Counted from the first letter of the stretch, positions 1 to 12,738 are shown. The stretch is 64,000 nt of DNA from Prinia subflava (GCF_021018805.1 NC_086251.1:38386767-38450766); one strand, 5' to 3'. Notes: generated by a model not told the origin, from the sequence alone. Program-made: numbers and translations.

Positions 1-210
1 ATTATTAAGGAGACTACTAGAACATAGTTATTTTACAGAGCAACTGCTGACTTGAAAGGCATTTTCAAACCTATTAAGTAGGACAGGTCAGCTCATTTCC
101 ACTACTCTCCAAGTACATATACAGCAACCTAGAAATTATGACATAACATAATTCAATTCTGAAATGCTTATTCAAAGATTTTACACAGTACTCCATTTGG
201 TAAAGCTAAC
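1..210. other. PPP2R3C intron 12 fragment
   Basis: AT-rich intronic sequence running off the window edge. No exon, repeat or RNA gene recognised. Confidence 0.7.
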
Positions 211-270
211 CTTGACATCCTGAAAAGAAACTGGTTCTTGTCCATGAATTTTCATTTGTTCCTGAATAGC
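211..270 (-). CDS. PPP2R3C: PPP2R3C coding exon 12 (last one in window)
   Basis: 60 bp, 20 codons: AIQEQMKIHGQEPVSFQDVK. The acceptor is TTTTTTCTAG and the donor GTTAGC. The following family residues (beginning DEIFD) are not encoded in positions 1-210, so the gene continues off the left edge. Confidence 0.95.
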
Positions 271-3200
271 CTAGAAAAAAGAGAAGTTAGGAATGGCTAA
301 TGCAGTATAATACTGACACTGTATGAAAGTTATTAAATGCTTCTGTATCTTCAGCTGTATTGCCCTCTGTTAAAAAAGCATTCATGGTACAGCTTGCAAT
401 CATTTGTCTTCCACATGTGAGGCAGGGGTGAGTTAAGGCATTATCAATGATACACATCTCTAGGTTCACAGTTCTTCATTAGTATGATTTGAATTTCACT
501 TTCATTGTAAGTGTTTGAGTAATTCACATATTACCCCTCAACACTCAAAACTGAAGCTATTAATACACTTGAACCATAAGGTTACATTTCTGACACAGTA
601 TGAAATACAGGCTAGGAAAAGAGCAAAGGAAAATAACCAATCAGCAGAAAGACAAATCAATTCTTTCAATGTGGTACTATTTAAACATTTGCATCCCCAA
701 ATCTGCAAGTAACAGCTACGAACAAAACTGTTCTGCTAGCAGAAGCTGCACAGCCTTGTCAGCACAGCTTTGCCAGCACAGCTGCTGTAGGTGCAGACCT
801 ATTCACACTTAATGCTAGCAGAAAGGAATCACTCACAGAGTCAAGAGGAACTGTTCTGATTTCAAGGAAAACTTAGAATGTTCCACGTCCAAAGGATACT
901 TGTTGCAATACAGAAAGAAGGTGGATATAAGATCATGCCTGAATTCTTTACTGACTCAATGAAATATGTACCTTGTTCCTCATACTTTAAGCATACAGCT
1001 AAGTACAATGACATTATTTATTTTCACAGTTATAATAACAAAGATCCATATAACGAAATTTGGAGTGCTTGTCCCTGTGTCTGAATAGATACTACTGAGG
1101 AAATCCTGTACATGAGTAAAGGATCAAGCTCCTAACTCAGCTGAAACTGTCCACAGCAAAAATACCATTTTTACTGCATAGCACTTTCCTTCCCAAGATC
1201 TCTCAGGCATCTATGAGAAAAACAAGACAGAACAACAAAATATCTGCTCCCTTTCAAACCAAAATCACCACCAGTCAGAATAAAAAACAACCAAAACAAC
1301 AAAAAATCCATCACACACAAACCAGTTTGGAATAAGATTGTAAAATCTTAAGTTAATTTTAACAGCAACTAAAAAAAATAAGCTTGGAAGCAACAGGTAC
1401 AAATGCAGACTATGAAAAACGCAAGAAGCTTTTTGCAAGCATAACACTGAATGAAAAATCTCACAGCTGTATAGGGCTATTGATAAATTTCATTATCTTC
1501 ATTTCTTTTAGTGAATTTTAGGATTACAGTTAAAATTAAAATGGGCAGTAATCAATTAGAACCATCATAAAAGATTTTGATAAGTCATCATCATGCAATT
1601 TTAGGACAATTTTAAATTAGAAAAAAACCCCACCAAATCAATAGAAAATATTTTTCCTATTCAAAATCAAAACAGTTACTTTCAACTGCAGATAAACTAC
1701 TGAAAATACCTTTTGAAATCTTTCCAGTTTTTGTCTTTGAAAAACCCCCTAAATCTTCTTAGAAGTCGTTACTAGCCAGCCTGTGGCTATTGGTAATTTA
1801 AAGGGATTTCCTGTGGATCTGCATGCGGAAGCACATAGGCTATAACACTATAAACACAGAAAATGGCCTACTTGTATAAAGAGACTTACCCTAAAGAAAT
1901 AATTAAGGGAAAAGACATTCAGGTGTCCTTTGTTCTCTATATCAAGCAGTTTGAAAATATATTGCAGAGCTGCAGGCTCCTTTCTGTTTTCTAATGCAAG
2001 CACAAAGTCCAGGTAGGTTTTATAGTCCTAGAAGTAGATACAATCATGTTTATTATAGTCTTCTTTCTAAATTGATTTTGCAAGCAGGAACTCTATAATT
2101 GGCAGCTATTTCATTGTAGGGGATCAGTTTATTTTCTGAAAAAGACAACATGAAATAGAAAATGGCTGCTGCCACTAATGTGCACAGAAAAGTTACTTTT
2201 TAACGACTGCTGATAATGGGAAATTCTGCCATTTTAGAGGCAAAATGGCATTCCAAGCATAAATCCAAATGAAACATGCCATAAACATGCTTTTAAACAA
2301 TGTTTAATGTATCTTTAAACTGCTGAACATACCCAACTAGTGAAGAAAAAAACATATAAAATGTTTTCAGAATCATAAATTAGATGTCTAGTGGCAGTAA
2401 GGCTACTGTTACCAAATAGTGAACAATATGGCAAATTAAGTATAAAATCCTTAGACCAGAGTCAGTGGTTTGGCAAATTAGGTGCTAGAAACATTAGTTA
2501 ACATTCCAAATAAGTATCACACTTTCCTTTTTCATTAGTATGGATTCTTGGTTTCCCAATCAAGATACAGTTGTGACAAGGAAAGAAGTCCTACAGCCCT
2601 GTGTGCATAATTACCCTGTTTACTTGTAACACCAGAGAGTCATGCTGTCATACAGAGGGAGCTTGACAGCCTGGAAAAATGGGCTAACAGAAACCTCATC
2701 AAGTTCAACAGAGGGATGCAAAATCCTGCATCTGGGGAGGAATAACCCCATGTACCTGTAGAGGAGGGGGCTGGCTAGTCAGAAAGCAGCTTTGCAGCAG
2801 GCCCTTGCAGCAGAGGCTGCTGCCAGCACCTCAGCTGCACTAGGAAACGCTTTGGGGGCAAGCTGAGGAAGGTGACCCCTCTCTACTCAGCACTGCCTAT
2901 GCTACATCCAGGCACTGGGTCCTGCTCTGGTCTCCCCCAGACCAGAGACATGAACCTACTGCTGCACGTCCAGAACAGGACAACCAAGAGGATCCCTCAT
3001 GACCTCAGTGATTATGTGATTCTAACAAAAAAACTGCTCAGGTGGCAAAAGGGCTGTATAGTGAATTTGTAACATCACTTTACACTCCAGTCATCTGAAT
3101 GCAGACAAGAATTGTGGCTGAACATTAGGCAAAGCTTCAAAAAATATAGATATAATGTGTTACTTTAAATTAGTTAGAAGTTAGACTTCTCATTTTTCAC

Positions 3201-6200
3201 AGCTAAGGAAAGCTTACAATGAAAAACATAGTTGTCTTCATGAAGAAAACAGTTTAGCTAACTTGCACTAATGTCAAGTGTGCCACTTGACTTTGGTTCT
3301 CTTTAAAGCATTACATTTATCTAAGAAGTACTAGTGCATCTATACAGTTTTTCAACATGCACTTTTGTAATTGAATCTGCAAGTAGCCTTATCCTAGGCT
3401 GTCTGGATTCCCTATCATCTCTGCTTTTTAAAACAAGCAATTTATTTTTAGGCCACATTGCTATCACCTTGTTCTTATGAAAATTACCTTTCTAGTATGT
3501 TGCATGGTCATTTGTGTGCACAGTGATAACCAAAAATTACCTCAAGCTACTCTTTTAAATATACTTTGTTTTAAACATTGGACATTTCTCCACTCAGTAA
3601 GCCCAAGATGTTATGCTGTGGACAAAGGGAAGAATAGGTAATTACCATTTCACCATCATAAGTTAAACATTCCTGAAAGACACGATCCAAAAATATGTTG
3701 GTCAGAGTCCCTGTTCCATATCGGGACAGTTCCTCTTTGCTGAGCATACCATTGTGATCTTTATCCAGGTTTAAGTACTGACCTAGGAAGGAGATAAAAA
3801 AGCAAACCATAATAAACCTCTATTAGTAAAGAACTGTTTCAACAGAGAAAAAAACCCACTGAAATGCTAAATTTTCTAATTTCCATAATAAAATTAATGC
3901 AGTTAAGTGAGAATTTACTAGATACACAATAATACTCATAAAGCATCAGAAATAAGCACAGAACATGGAGGGAGAGGAAGCAGGGTTCCCATAATGAGGT
4001 GTTAGCAGCTCTATTCTAAGTTAATAGCTGTGGATACTGAGACAGGAGCAGAAGGCTAAGAGCATATTACTTTATTATACAAATATGCTGTAAGCATTAG
4101 AAAAGAGCTAAAGATGATGCAAAGGCATGAATAGAGCCTGAAGAGAAGGTTACAGAGGAATCTTTGCAACAAGGCGACAGATTATAAAACCACAATAAAG
4201 AGCAACAGCAGAAAACTGAAATTATAAAGCAAGTCAGGAAGATAAACTGAAAGGGTGAATATAGGATCTGAAAAGATAAGTTAGCAGGAGGATTTAACAT
4301 GACAAAAGCAGAGGAATAATAGCAGTAATAATGTGACTAAGTCATACAAGAAAAAGGAGAAGAAAAGCGTTGACATATAAAAGAACCTACCATAAACTCT
4401 TAATGCAGAAGGAGCAGAAAACCAATTTGTTTCCTGACTTTCTTTAGAAAGTTCTTCATCCCTTAACTAAGTGAAACATAAAGTTAGAATTCAGAAAGGA
4501 TAAACTGAAATATAACAGTCTATGTTAGAGACCTTTACCTCCAGTAGATCATCGAGGAAGCTGCAAGCTAAAATATCCTGTATCTTTATCTTCCCTGCAG
4601 CAAGAAAAGAGAAATACATTTTAACAGCTAGTCAGCCAACATATCCATTTGACTATTCTCACTTATGTGGTTCTACTTAAGAAAGAAGTATTTGGAGCAG
4701 AAATAGGTGCTTTTTTAAGAAACAAAAACTAAAGAAACCCCATATCAAACATCAAGGATAAGGCTCTAATTTCAGAGATAAAATAAACTATCTTTTTAAA
4801 TGACTGGACAAAACTAGCCTGATATTGGCAGGACTTATCCTGAAGCCTTAAATGCCAGCAAACTAGATTAAAATAAATGTGAGTGTTCAATATCAACTCA
4901 AAATGTAAAAGAAAAATGCAAAGAAAGCATGCTTAAAACATTTGATAAAACAATAATCTCCTAAGTGACATGATATTCTTACATCTTCACAACTCCAGCT
5001 GTGACACAAAGCTAAGGTAGCAGAATGCACTTCTGCTGGTGCAGCTCTGAATGGTGTACAGAGACTGTGCTAAGAGCTGTGCAAAATAATGGTGTTGTAA
5101 CTTCCCACCCACCCTCTCCAAACGTTTGTAAGTACCTCTGTCAGAGGCTGCTGCCCACACAATTCTGACCTTTACCAGGGGCACAGCTGGACCTTGAAAA
5201 CACATGCAGTTTGTGACTTAAACTGCGGGCACAGGAGGGAGCTACACTCGTAACAGGCATTATCAGACCTAACTGCAGAGCTTTTCTAGTGGCTCTACAT
5301 GGTGCACAGAGATTTAACCACAGGAAAAGCACATCACTCTAACCATTCCTGAGCTTTTCCTGAGCTCTGTGCATGTTCTGACAAGCAGTTGTGTTGTTGG
5401 TTGCTGTGGTTTTTATTCACCCTAAACACACACGAAATTAGCTACTGCTAATGGCTTATTATGATGAAACAGGATCTTATTGTCAGTTTCTATGATACCT
5501 CAACTGACAGGTATCTCACAGAAATTCATTAGCTGTAAAAGTAGATTATTAGAGCCACAATAAAGAGTCATGGTCTTCAGTGGAGATTAATCTTCAGTGC
5601 TGAACAAAAGCCTACCAGGACAACTATACATTGCTTTGAAAACACAAGTAGCTTCAGTGGAAGCATTTTAAGAGACCTACCTGTTCTTAGAGGATCCAGA
5701 AAGAAGAAGAACTTTCTAACTGCTGTGCAGACATAGAAGGAGTAAAAAGATTTTTCTAAGCCATCCAGTTGTGGCAAAGTAGGGATAAGTTCCAAAATAT
5801 AGTTTTCTAAATCCTGTAGAATTAAGAAAGAAAAGAAAACAAGCATTAAACATTACTATTGTTCCAAGTTTGCCATATTCCTTCTTGGCTTTCAGGTGTA
5901 TTTTGTTAAAAATACAGTACTGCAACAATGCAGAAAAGAGCATGAAAGCAGGTTAAAAAAACAACTTCTGTCTCTGTGCAAGAAATCTCAGATCATATAC
6001 ATGCACATGTGATTCTAGGGCTGAAACAATCTATTAATAAAGCAGAATTTAACAAAGTACATTATATTTATATGTAAATCTAAATACATTCAACTGTACC
6101 TTTTTCAAATATCGGGAGCATAATTCCTGATTGGATTATCTCATTGCTGAATTTTCTTCAGTAAGTCTTTTTTCTTTGAGTGGCAACCACGACATTTTTA

Positions 6201-9200
6201 TTTATTTTATAATATTACCTCCTTTTAGACAGGAGAATAATTCACTGAAGAATAATTTGTGATTTTTACCATATCCTACTAAATCTAGTAAAGTGCTATG
6301 ACATGAAATCTTTGTAGATACAATCCCTTTGTCAGAAAATTACCTGAAGTTTAAAAGGCTCGCACCACTCTCACCACCACATCTCTTGAATATATGAATT
6401 GCAATTTATCCAAACAAATGTGCCCACTCTGAATCTGTATTATGTTATAAGCTTTTACAAGACAAGACTAGAAAAAAAAAATGGGATCTTTCTGATGCTC
6501 TGTCATTTGATTAAAGAGAGACATTAAGTTAATTAAGAATTTACTTACTGATTCTCTGAGGTAGCCTTGTCCTGCCACATCATATAAACTGAGACCTATT
6601 CTTGTCTGATGAAGCCATACTGTGAAACAGAAAACAGAATTACAATGCAAGAAACCTACGGGGCTTTTGAGTTCTTGCCAAAATTTGAAGTTATTCTAGA
6701 GGCCCCAAGGCACAGTTGGATTTTAAGTGCCTCTTCCCATTTTTCTAAGCTTTAAGAAAAGCCATGTCATGTACTGCTTAGAAACACCGTTTCAATCTCT
6801 AAATTTGTAGGCCACTTGCAATGTACTACAACTATACACTTCATAAATATATACTATCTATAATATACACTGTTACCATGACTGCCTTATAATAACTAGA
6901 CGTGAAAAATGGCTGAGCAGACACCATATTTTATTTGGTGTGTCATAGAATAGCTAGGATTAGAAGCAAATTTAAAGCTCACCTAGTTCCAATGTCCCCC
7001 CACCACAGGCAGGGACGCCACCCACAAAATCAGATTGCTTAAAGCCCCATCCAACCTGGCCTTGAACAGTTCCAGGGATGGTGCATCCACAGCTTCTCTG
7101 GACAATCTGTTCCAGTGCCTCACCACCTTCTGAGTAAAGTATTCATTCCTAGCATCTACTCTAAATGTCTCCTCTTTTAAACAGATTGTATCTGTCTCCC
7201 CTTGTCCTATCGCTATCTGCCTGGGTAAGAAGTCACTCTCTCTCCATTTTATACACTCCCTTTGAGTACTGACAGTCCACAATGAGGGCTCCCCCAGAGC
7301 CCTCTCCTCTCCAGGCTGGACAACTCAACTCTCTCAGCCTGTGGTCCTAGGAGAGGCTCACGCATTTCCCGGGTGGGGCCTCAAGAGTCCCAGAGCAGAG
7401 GGGGAGAATCACGGCCCTTGACCTGCTGGCCACGCTGCTTTTGATGCCGCCCAGGCTCTACAGACTGCAAGCACACACAGTTGGTTGTATGGGATCATAT
7501 GGATTTGTTCTCTCTCACTGACTCAGAAATGTGCAGCAGTGCATTTTCACTGCATTAACACCTGCACAAAGTCATATACAGATGGATTGCCACACTCCTT
7601 GTATAGCACCAGACACGGCAGCTACAGCCAAAGGTCAGGCCGTCACTTCTGAGTTACAAGACGAGAATTAAAATCACACAAGCATTTATCTTTGTAATGA
7701 GAAGGCACAATAATTGGACAATCTGCAGGACAATGTGCCTGAGGCCATTGCTAAAGCACTGTAACAGTGATGGAATATAGATTAGATTAATAAAAACTAT
7801 TATTCACATACTCAACATTAAATTTAACTCCCATTTTCTGAAGAAACAGTTCAAAAGTGCCTCTTATGCAATATGAGCTGTCCTTCATAACATTCACTCC
7901 TCAAGGTAAGTGTTCTTTGTGGTGGGCTAAGTGTCACTCAGATGGCAGAGGTTAGACAGCGAGGCTGTTTGGTTGTTGGCTTAAGCTTAAAGGAAAATGC
8001 ATCACACATTAAGTGATTTGGTGGTGGCAGCTTTTTCTTTTTATTATTATTTTGTTTGTTTGCTTAGAAAAAAGGCATCATCCTAAACACACAAGACTCA
8101 GCTTCTGGGTGAAATAAAGTGCTGAAAGAACCTCTGTTGTGTTCATCTGGGTGGGACTTTTTGAAATGCATATAATCCTTACAGACTTTGCCACAAGTCT
8201 CCTATCCTGCTATCCTCCTATCCATTGTTGAAAATGGGTCTGTTACTAATTTCTTGCATATTGTGCACATCTGCATATCATGTTTCCTGCTCAACACGTT
8301 TCTCATCCCTTGCACCACAAGATTTTAAGTTAAGCAGGCTGAGCTGCTCAGAGAAAAGTACTGTTCTCCTCTCCCAAAGGCTTTAGCAGATGTAGGAACA
8401 CAGTAGCACAGGCAAAAGATAATGGACAATCTTCCTTTCTGCTAGCCAGCCTTGTGTTTTTAAACATCTAATATATGTTCTTTTAAAAGGGGACATTTTT
8501 CATCCTAAGTAGATATTTATAATAAAAAATAGCTGAAAATACAGTAAGTGACAAGCACAGAAACATACAGACATATTTGAGAAACAGTTAGAAAACACAG
8601 ACAGCACCACTGTGTGCAGGACAAACTGCAAACAAAGCTATCTGCCCAAGCACAGTGGTTAAGATCACACCTGCCATGGACCTGTATTGTTCTGCACTTC
8701 ACAGTATTGCTTGAATAAAGGAAATCAGAATGACAATATATACAACAAACAGATCAAGCATATCTGTGGCCAGGGAGAGGTGGATTTCAGAGGCATGATG
8801 GACTCTCACCTTCGAGTAACAAGAAAAAAATCCCAAGCCTCAAGAAAAACAGCATTTGCAGTTAAGGACAGATCTCGCTGCTGTTGAAGCGAACACCGAG
8901 TAACTAATAAAGCTGAAAATAGCCTTAAAATGAAACAACTTCTAACACAGAAGAAGCATCCACTAACCTTTTCGCATGACATAATTGAAAAACTGCATGA
9001 TGGATATTCTCCCATAAGGATCACTATGGAGTAATTTAGCAAAGATCTTCGCTGTAAAGAATTGCCTGTAAAACATGAACACAAAGCTACTTCTGTGCAT
9101 CTAATCACACTGCATTGACAAATCCAGTTACAGTATTTGAAATTTACAGATCCTGTAAAATAATGTTTTAACACAGAATGTGTTAATATGCTACACTACA

Positions 9201-12200
9201 CTCATCAGGTGGAATCCTACCAATTAACAACAGTATATATAATCATATCAATAAAAAGCAGTTACCTTTTCTGCTCATAAGACTCATCAGTGATGTAGAG
9301 CTTTTGAGAGCTTTTATTCAGTTTCTTTAGTACAATTATGTTTGGTAGCTTCCAATCTTCTACAACAATATGCACATTAAAAAAATGCCAGTACGGACAA
9401 ATAATTTGCTTCTGCCCAAAGCTCAATCCCAAAGCTACATGCACAACAGCCATCTCCAACAGGAGAATACAGGAGGACCATTCACTGCATGCTGTGCACA
9501 TCTGGTAGGAAATTCTGCATCAGAAGACATTAGGGAAGGCTGGGCAATATTACTGGAGACATGATTTCTAGTTCATTTACACAATGTGCTGTTTGCTGAG
9601 CCCTAACATCTAAAAATGTTCGTGCTGATAAAAATTTCCTCTTCAAAAGGATGCACTACCATTCTTTCAGGCAGCTCTATTACAAGTCACCTCAGAGAGG
9701 AAGAGTACACCTTTGCAAGGATGTAAAGTAACCAGCTCATCAGTAACTACATGGATATCATTTCTTCTCACCATTAAACTGTTCCCATCTATTTTAGCAA
9801 CTGGAAGTTACAGTAGCACTTAGGTTCAGTCAAAATTAGCACATACAAGAGAAGAGAGCCTTACTTGCATTTTGGTCCAGCTTTTTCACCAACTTTCAAG
9901 AAGTTCTCATAATTAATCATTGCTTCTTCTCCAATCATTGGTGATGTCTGATGTTTGTCCAGTAGAAACCATAGATTCTTAAAAGGTATTTATATTTGGT
10001 TAAGAAGCTATCTCTTTAGAGATGTCAATGTGCTTAGGATACAGTGTTTAAGAAACTCAGCAAAACTGTGGGCTTGATGCAAGGTTCTCTCAGTTAACCA
10101 GGACACATGGTAAGTTCAGCCAGAGAAGTGTGTGCTACTTTAGTCCCTTACATGCTACTAAACACATGCACACTCTCCCTCCCTCACTAGCATTTATAGG
10201 GTCACACCCCTTTTGTCTTTGCAGTGCAATAAAATCAACCATCTTAGGAGTCTCTCTCAGTGATACATAAACAGAACTTATTTCATCATCTGGGCCCACC
10301 AGGGAAATCATTGCAAAATGCTGGAAAACCAGAACCATGAATTTAGTCCTCAAATACATCCTAACTAGGAAGCTTCACACTGGCATTACCAGCCCAAGGC
10401 TAGGCACCACTTCAGCTTTACCAAGCTGTGTGCCCAAATACAAAGCATCTTACGACAAGATTCTGTGGGCAGATAGATCATCAAACTCTGACAGGAGATA
10501 ATCTAAATCCATTCAGAAGCCATTACAAGACATACAGAAATTATTTTCCTACCTGCAGCTCTTCATTATCCAACAGTTCTCTACTTTTTCTTTGCAAAAA
10601 GACAGCTCTAGATTCTTCTCTTAATTTCTGAAGCAAGATTTCATCTTCAGCTGGAAGCTGGAAATGTTGTGGCATTTTAATTTTCTGCACAGTACCATTC
10701 ATACATATTCAGCAAGTACTTTTACGTAGTCTTGAGTCACACTCTGATTAAAGTTGCTTACTTGACAGAAAATAGCCAGTCTACCAAACTTGCCTCTGGT
10801 ACAAGGGGTATCACTTGCACACTGTCTCAAACCATTTCAATAATGAAGCACCTACTTAAAGCAGCACATCTTTAACAGGACAGACAGAGAAGTACCTCAT
10901 ACCTGATAATTCACTGAGTAAGCACTTTCCCATGGTCTCTAGATAGGAGGGCTCACACATAAAAGACATTTCTGCTGTGTTTTACTTGGGAGAAGCAGCA
11001 CATTCTATTTTGTGGTACACCTGCCTCTCAAAAGCATGAATGTCTACTAGACTTCTTTTGGCCAACAAATAAGATGAAAGAAAGTGTGAAAAGTGTGAAA
11101 GTTCTGCCAATATTTACGTGCCAAACAGTACAGCATCACTGGAAGTTAGAGAGTTGCATATGTATCCATCAAGTGAAACATAGGCACTTGAGATCTTAAT
11201 TGGCAGAAACATGAGACCCTAAGGAATCCGTGACCATGAGAGGTTTGACAGCAGCTGAGTGGTCAAGCTGACGAGTGCCAGCAATACCAAGATGTCAACA
11301 CGTGCTGCCACCCCAGTCTGACTCATCTCACAACTAGGTTGCTGGACCTATCATTTCTGATGGATGATGCAAGCAACAGATCTATCTCTAGTCTGCAAGA
11401 CCGATGACCCACCATGTTCATGAGGCAGCATCCCATCACGTCTAAATTTGAACCAGGAGATATAGATGTGTAACACTGGTATGTCAAAGTTTAGTTGGAA
11501 CATTAAGTGCCTCTGAAAGAGAACTTCCTATCTTTACCAAGCCACCTGATCAGCAAACATTTCACTGACTGATAAAATTCTTAGTAATTCTTTAAAACAG
11601 CTGAAATTCACAACTGTACAAACCAAAAAATTAAGAGTAAGCAATTCCCATCACTCAGATTTCAATCTACTCTAGCTTTTGAAGCTGCAGAGTCCCTGTG
11701 AGTGAGCATAACTTTTTATATAACACAGAACAGCCTCTTGTTAAAAGTTTATCCGGATACTTCACTTACCCTATAGTAAAATCGTGGTATGTTTGCATAT
11801 GATATATTGTCACTTTTTTTCCCTCCTTTCCATTCCATGTAATATTTTGTGAACAATTCCATTTCTTCATCCTTTAGCTCTTGTTCACTCTTTTTGGCTG
11901 ATTGACACAGAAAAGAATGTTCATGCTGTACTCCAGAGTTCTAACGTAATGAGTGGCTTGAAAAATAGAGTTAATACTGGCTTATTTAGTAGTAGTACAA
12001 ATATGAGGTGGAAATGAGGGGAGCACAGACCAATCACCTAAGTTACATAAGAGTATACCCCATAAATATTTTGAGTACGTGCACAGCACCTCTTTCAATG
12101 ACTGCACACGACCGATTCACTGCTAGGTGTGCATGCAGTCGTTGCAGCTACGCGAGGGTGCCTGACAGAGCAGCAGCGCTCCTGCTCCAGCGGCGGCACC

Positions 12201-12625
12201 GTTCGAGACGCTGCGAGGTGCGAGCCGCAGCCTCAGACCGCCTTTCCGTGCCGCTCGGGGCTGTGGCTGCGCACCTGCGCCAGCGCTGGCTGCGCTCCCC
12301 GCGAGCGAACCGCTCCCAGCCGGGGTCCGTGCGCCGGGCAGCGCAGCCCTCACGGCTCCTCACCGCTCCCGCTCACTGACCCCCGAAAGGCGGGAGTTTG
12401 TTTCTCCGCAGGGCGACTGCGGGACCCGCCCGGCCCCTGCGGCAGCCCGGACACGGCGAACTACGGCGGCACGGGAGAGGCCGACGCTCGGCCCGCCGAC
12501 CGTGCCCCCGCCCTGCCGGTGACCGCGGGCACCCCGGGGCGCTCCCCCCGCCCGCTCCCGATCCCGGGGCACTCACGCGCGCGGCGCGCGGCCAGCCGGG
12601 CCCGCAGCCGCCGCTCCCAGTCCAT
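211..12625 (-). CDS. PPP2R3C: PPP2R3C (G5PR), PP2A regulatory subunit B'' gamma; 12 coding exons in window, 3' end off-window
   Basis: Joined minus-strand exons are 12625-12577, 11897-11770, 10657-10553, 9977-9865, 9065-8968, 6619-6549, 5813-5681, 4594-4539, 4466-4391, 3782-3646, 2027-1890 and 270-211. All junctions are GT-AG and phase-compatible and give 388 codons; the human protein is about 453 residues, so roughly 60 C-terminal residues lie before position 1. The product is a B''-family regulatory subunit that targets protein phosphatase 2A (and PP5 in published work). A canonical EF-hand loop spans residues 283-294 (DKDHNGMLSKEE) with ligands at D283, D285, N287, S291 and E294. Degenerate EF-like loops follow LYDVAGQGYL (exon 6) and begin at D351 (exon 11, Ser in place of the last Glu). 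The start is the ATG complement at 12625, inside a CpG island shared with PRORP. Identity is assigned from near-identical motifs recalled from the vertebrate family. Confidence 0.97.
271..1889. other. PPP2R3C intron 11
   Basis: AT-rich intron of about 1.6 kb. Only short random ORFs; nothing recognised. Confidence 0.7.
1890..2027 (-). CDS. PPP2R3C: PPP2R3C coding exon 11
   Basis: 138 bp, residues 323-368, phase 0 at both ends. It contains DYKTYLDFVLALENRKEPAA and KLLDIENKGHLNVFSLNYFF. The second EF-like loop starts at D351 and lacks the terminal acidic ligand. Confidence 0.97.
2636..3020 (+). mobile_element. CR1 LINE fragment, ORF2 3' part, plus orientation
   Basis: Matches the C-terminal ORF2 region of avian CR1 as I know it: GGAGCTTGACAGCCTGG near 2660, GGGGAGGAATAACCCCATG near 2734, CTCTACTCAGCACTGCC near 2881, then the cluster of promoter-distal motifs. 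Reading frames are broken and the true 3' terminus is missing. It lies in PPP2R3C intron 10, antisense to that gene. Boundaries are approximate. Confidence 0.8.
3646..3782 (-). CDS. PPP2R3C: PPP2R3C coding exon 10 (canonical EF-hand)
   Basis: 137 bp, residues 277-322. It carries the calcium-binding loop DKDHNGMLSKEE at residues 283-294, then LSRYGTGTLTNIFLDRVFQE. The acceptor is TCCTTCCTAG and the donor GTAATT. Confidence 0.97.
4391..4466 (-). CDS. PPP2R3C: PPP2R3C coding exon 9
   Basis: 76 bp, residues 252-276 plus one base. It encodes LRDEELSKESQETNWFSAPS and ALRVY. The acceptor is TTTCACTTAG and the donor GTAGGT. Confidence 0.96.
4539..4594 (-). CDS. PPP2R3C: PPP2R3C coding exon 8
   Basis: 56 bp, residues 233-251 (G, then KIKIQDILACSFLDDLLE). 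Too short to appear as a long ORF; found by continuity with exons 7 and 9. The acceptor is TTGCTGCAG and the donor GTAAAG. Confidence 0.95.
5681..5813 (-). CDS. PPP2R3C: PPP2R3C coding exon 7
   Basis: 133 bp, residues 189-232 plus one base. It begins DLENYILELIPTLPQLDGLE and ends RKFFFFLDPLRT, essentially as in human. The acceptor is TTCTACAG and the donor GTAGGT. Confidence 0.97.
6549..6619 (-). CDS. PPP2R3C: PPP2R3C coding exon 6
   Basis: 71 bp, residues 165-188. It contains WLHQTRIGLSLYDVAGQGYL, a degenerate EF-hand-like helix-loop, and ends phase 0 at GTAAGT. Confidence 0.96.
6943..7480 (-). mobile_element. CR1 LINE fragment, 3' end, minus orientation
   Basis: Begins with TCATAGAATAGCTAGGATT, the reversed CR1 3' terminus. 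On the minus strand a frame at 7282-6983 reads YFTQKVVRHWNRLSREAVDA and then SLELFKARLDGAL, the conserved CR1 ORF2 C-terminus. It lies in PPP2R3C intron 5, same sense as the gene, and is diverged and inactive. The left edge is firm; the right edge is approximate. Confidence 0.88.
7481..8967. other. Rest of PPP2R3C intron 5
   Basis: Unique-looking intronic sequence. A T/ATT/GTTT low-complexity run is present around 8031-8065. No gene recognised. Confidence 0.6.
8968..9065 (-). CDS. PPP2R3C: PPP2R3C coding exon 5
   Basis: 98 bp, residues 132-164 plus one base. It contains QFFTAKIFAKLLHSDPYGRI and MQFFNYVMRK. The acceptor is TTTTACAG and the donor GTTAGT. Confidence 0.96.
9865..9977 (-). CDS. 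PPP2R3C: PPP2R3C coding exon 4
   Basis: 113 bp, residues 95-131 plus two bases. It contains NLWFLLDKHQTSPMIGEEAM and KVGEKAGPKC. The donor is GTAAGG. Confidence 0.96.
10553..10657 (-). CDS. PPP2R3C: PPP2R3C coding exon 3
   Basis: 105 bp, residues 60-94, phase 0 at both ends. It encodes LPAEDEILLQKLREESRAVF and then LQRKSRELLDNEELQ, close to the human sequence. Confidence 0.96.
11770..11897 (-). CDS. PPP2R3C: PPP2R3C coding exon 2
   Basis: 128 bp, residues 17-59. It contains KKSEQELKDEEMELFTKYY and ends in IPRFYYR before a GTAAGT donor. The acceptor is TCAATCAG, with the pyrimidine-rich run just upstream. Confidence 0.94.
12577..12625 (-). CDS. PPP2R3C: PPP2R3C coding exon 1
   Basis: 49 bp encoding residues 1-16 plus one base. 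It reads MDWERRLRARLAARRA and ends at a GTGAGT donor (complement of 12571-12576). The MDW start is conserved in the family. The rest is Arg/Ala-rich because the exon lies in a very GC-rich island, and it is slightly shorter than the human N-terminus. Confidence 0.9.
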
Positions 12626-12648
12626 CGGCACGCGCCCACTGCCTCCCC

Positions 12649-12658
12649 GCGCATGCGC
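12649..12658. promoter_or_regulatory. NRF1-type site GCGCATGCGC
   Basis: Perfect palindromic match to the NRF1 consensus, 24 bp upstream of the PPP2R3C ATG. NRF1 typically drives housekeeping and mitochondrial genes, which fits the neighbouring mitochondrial RNase P gene. Occupancy is inferred. Confidence 0.6.
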
Positions 12659-12688
12659 GCTGCCCTTCGGAGCTTCCTGCCCGGACCC

Positions 12689-12698
12689 GACATGGCGG
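12689..12698 (+). promoter_or_regulatory. YY1-type motif GACATGGCGG
   Basis: Resembles the AAGATGGCGGC YY1 element common near vertebrate transcription starts. Inferred only from the match. Confidence 0.4.
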
Positions 12699-12731
12699 AG
12701 CAGCCCCGGCCCGCCTAGCGGGGCGCGCGGA

Positions 12732-12738
12732 TCACGTG
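12732..12738. promoter_or_regulatory. E-box TCACGTG
   Basis: USF/bHLH-type E-box next to a GC box (GCCCCGCCC) at 12741, between the two divergent genes. Confidence 0.4.

Noticed and set aside
6983..7282. 99-codon minus-strand ORF resembling a protein tail
   Set aside because: It is the C-terminal end of decayed CR1 ORF2, annotated as a LINE fragment instead of a host gene.
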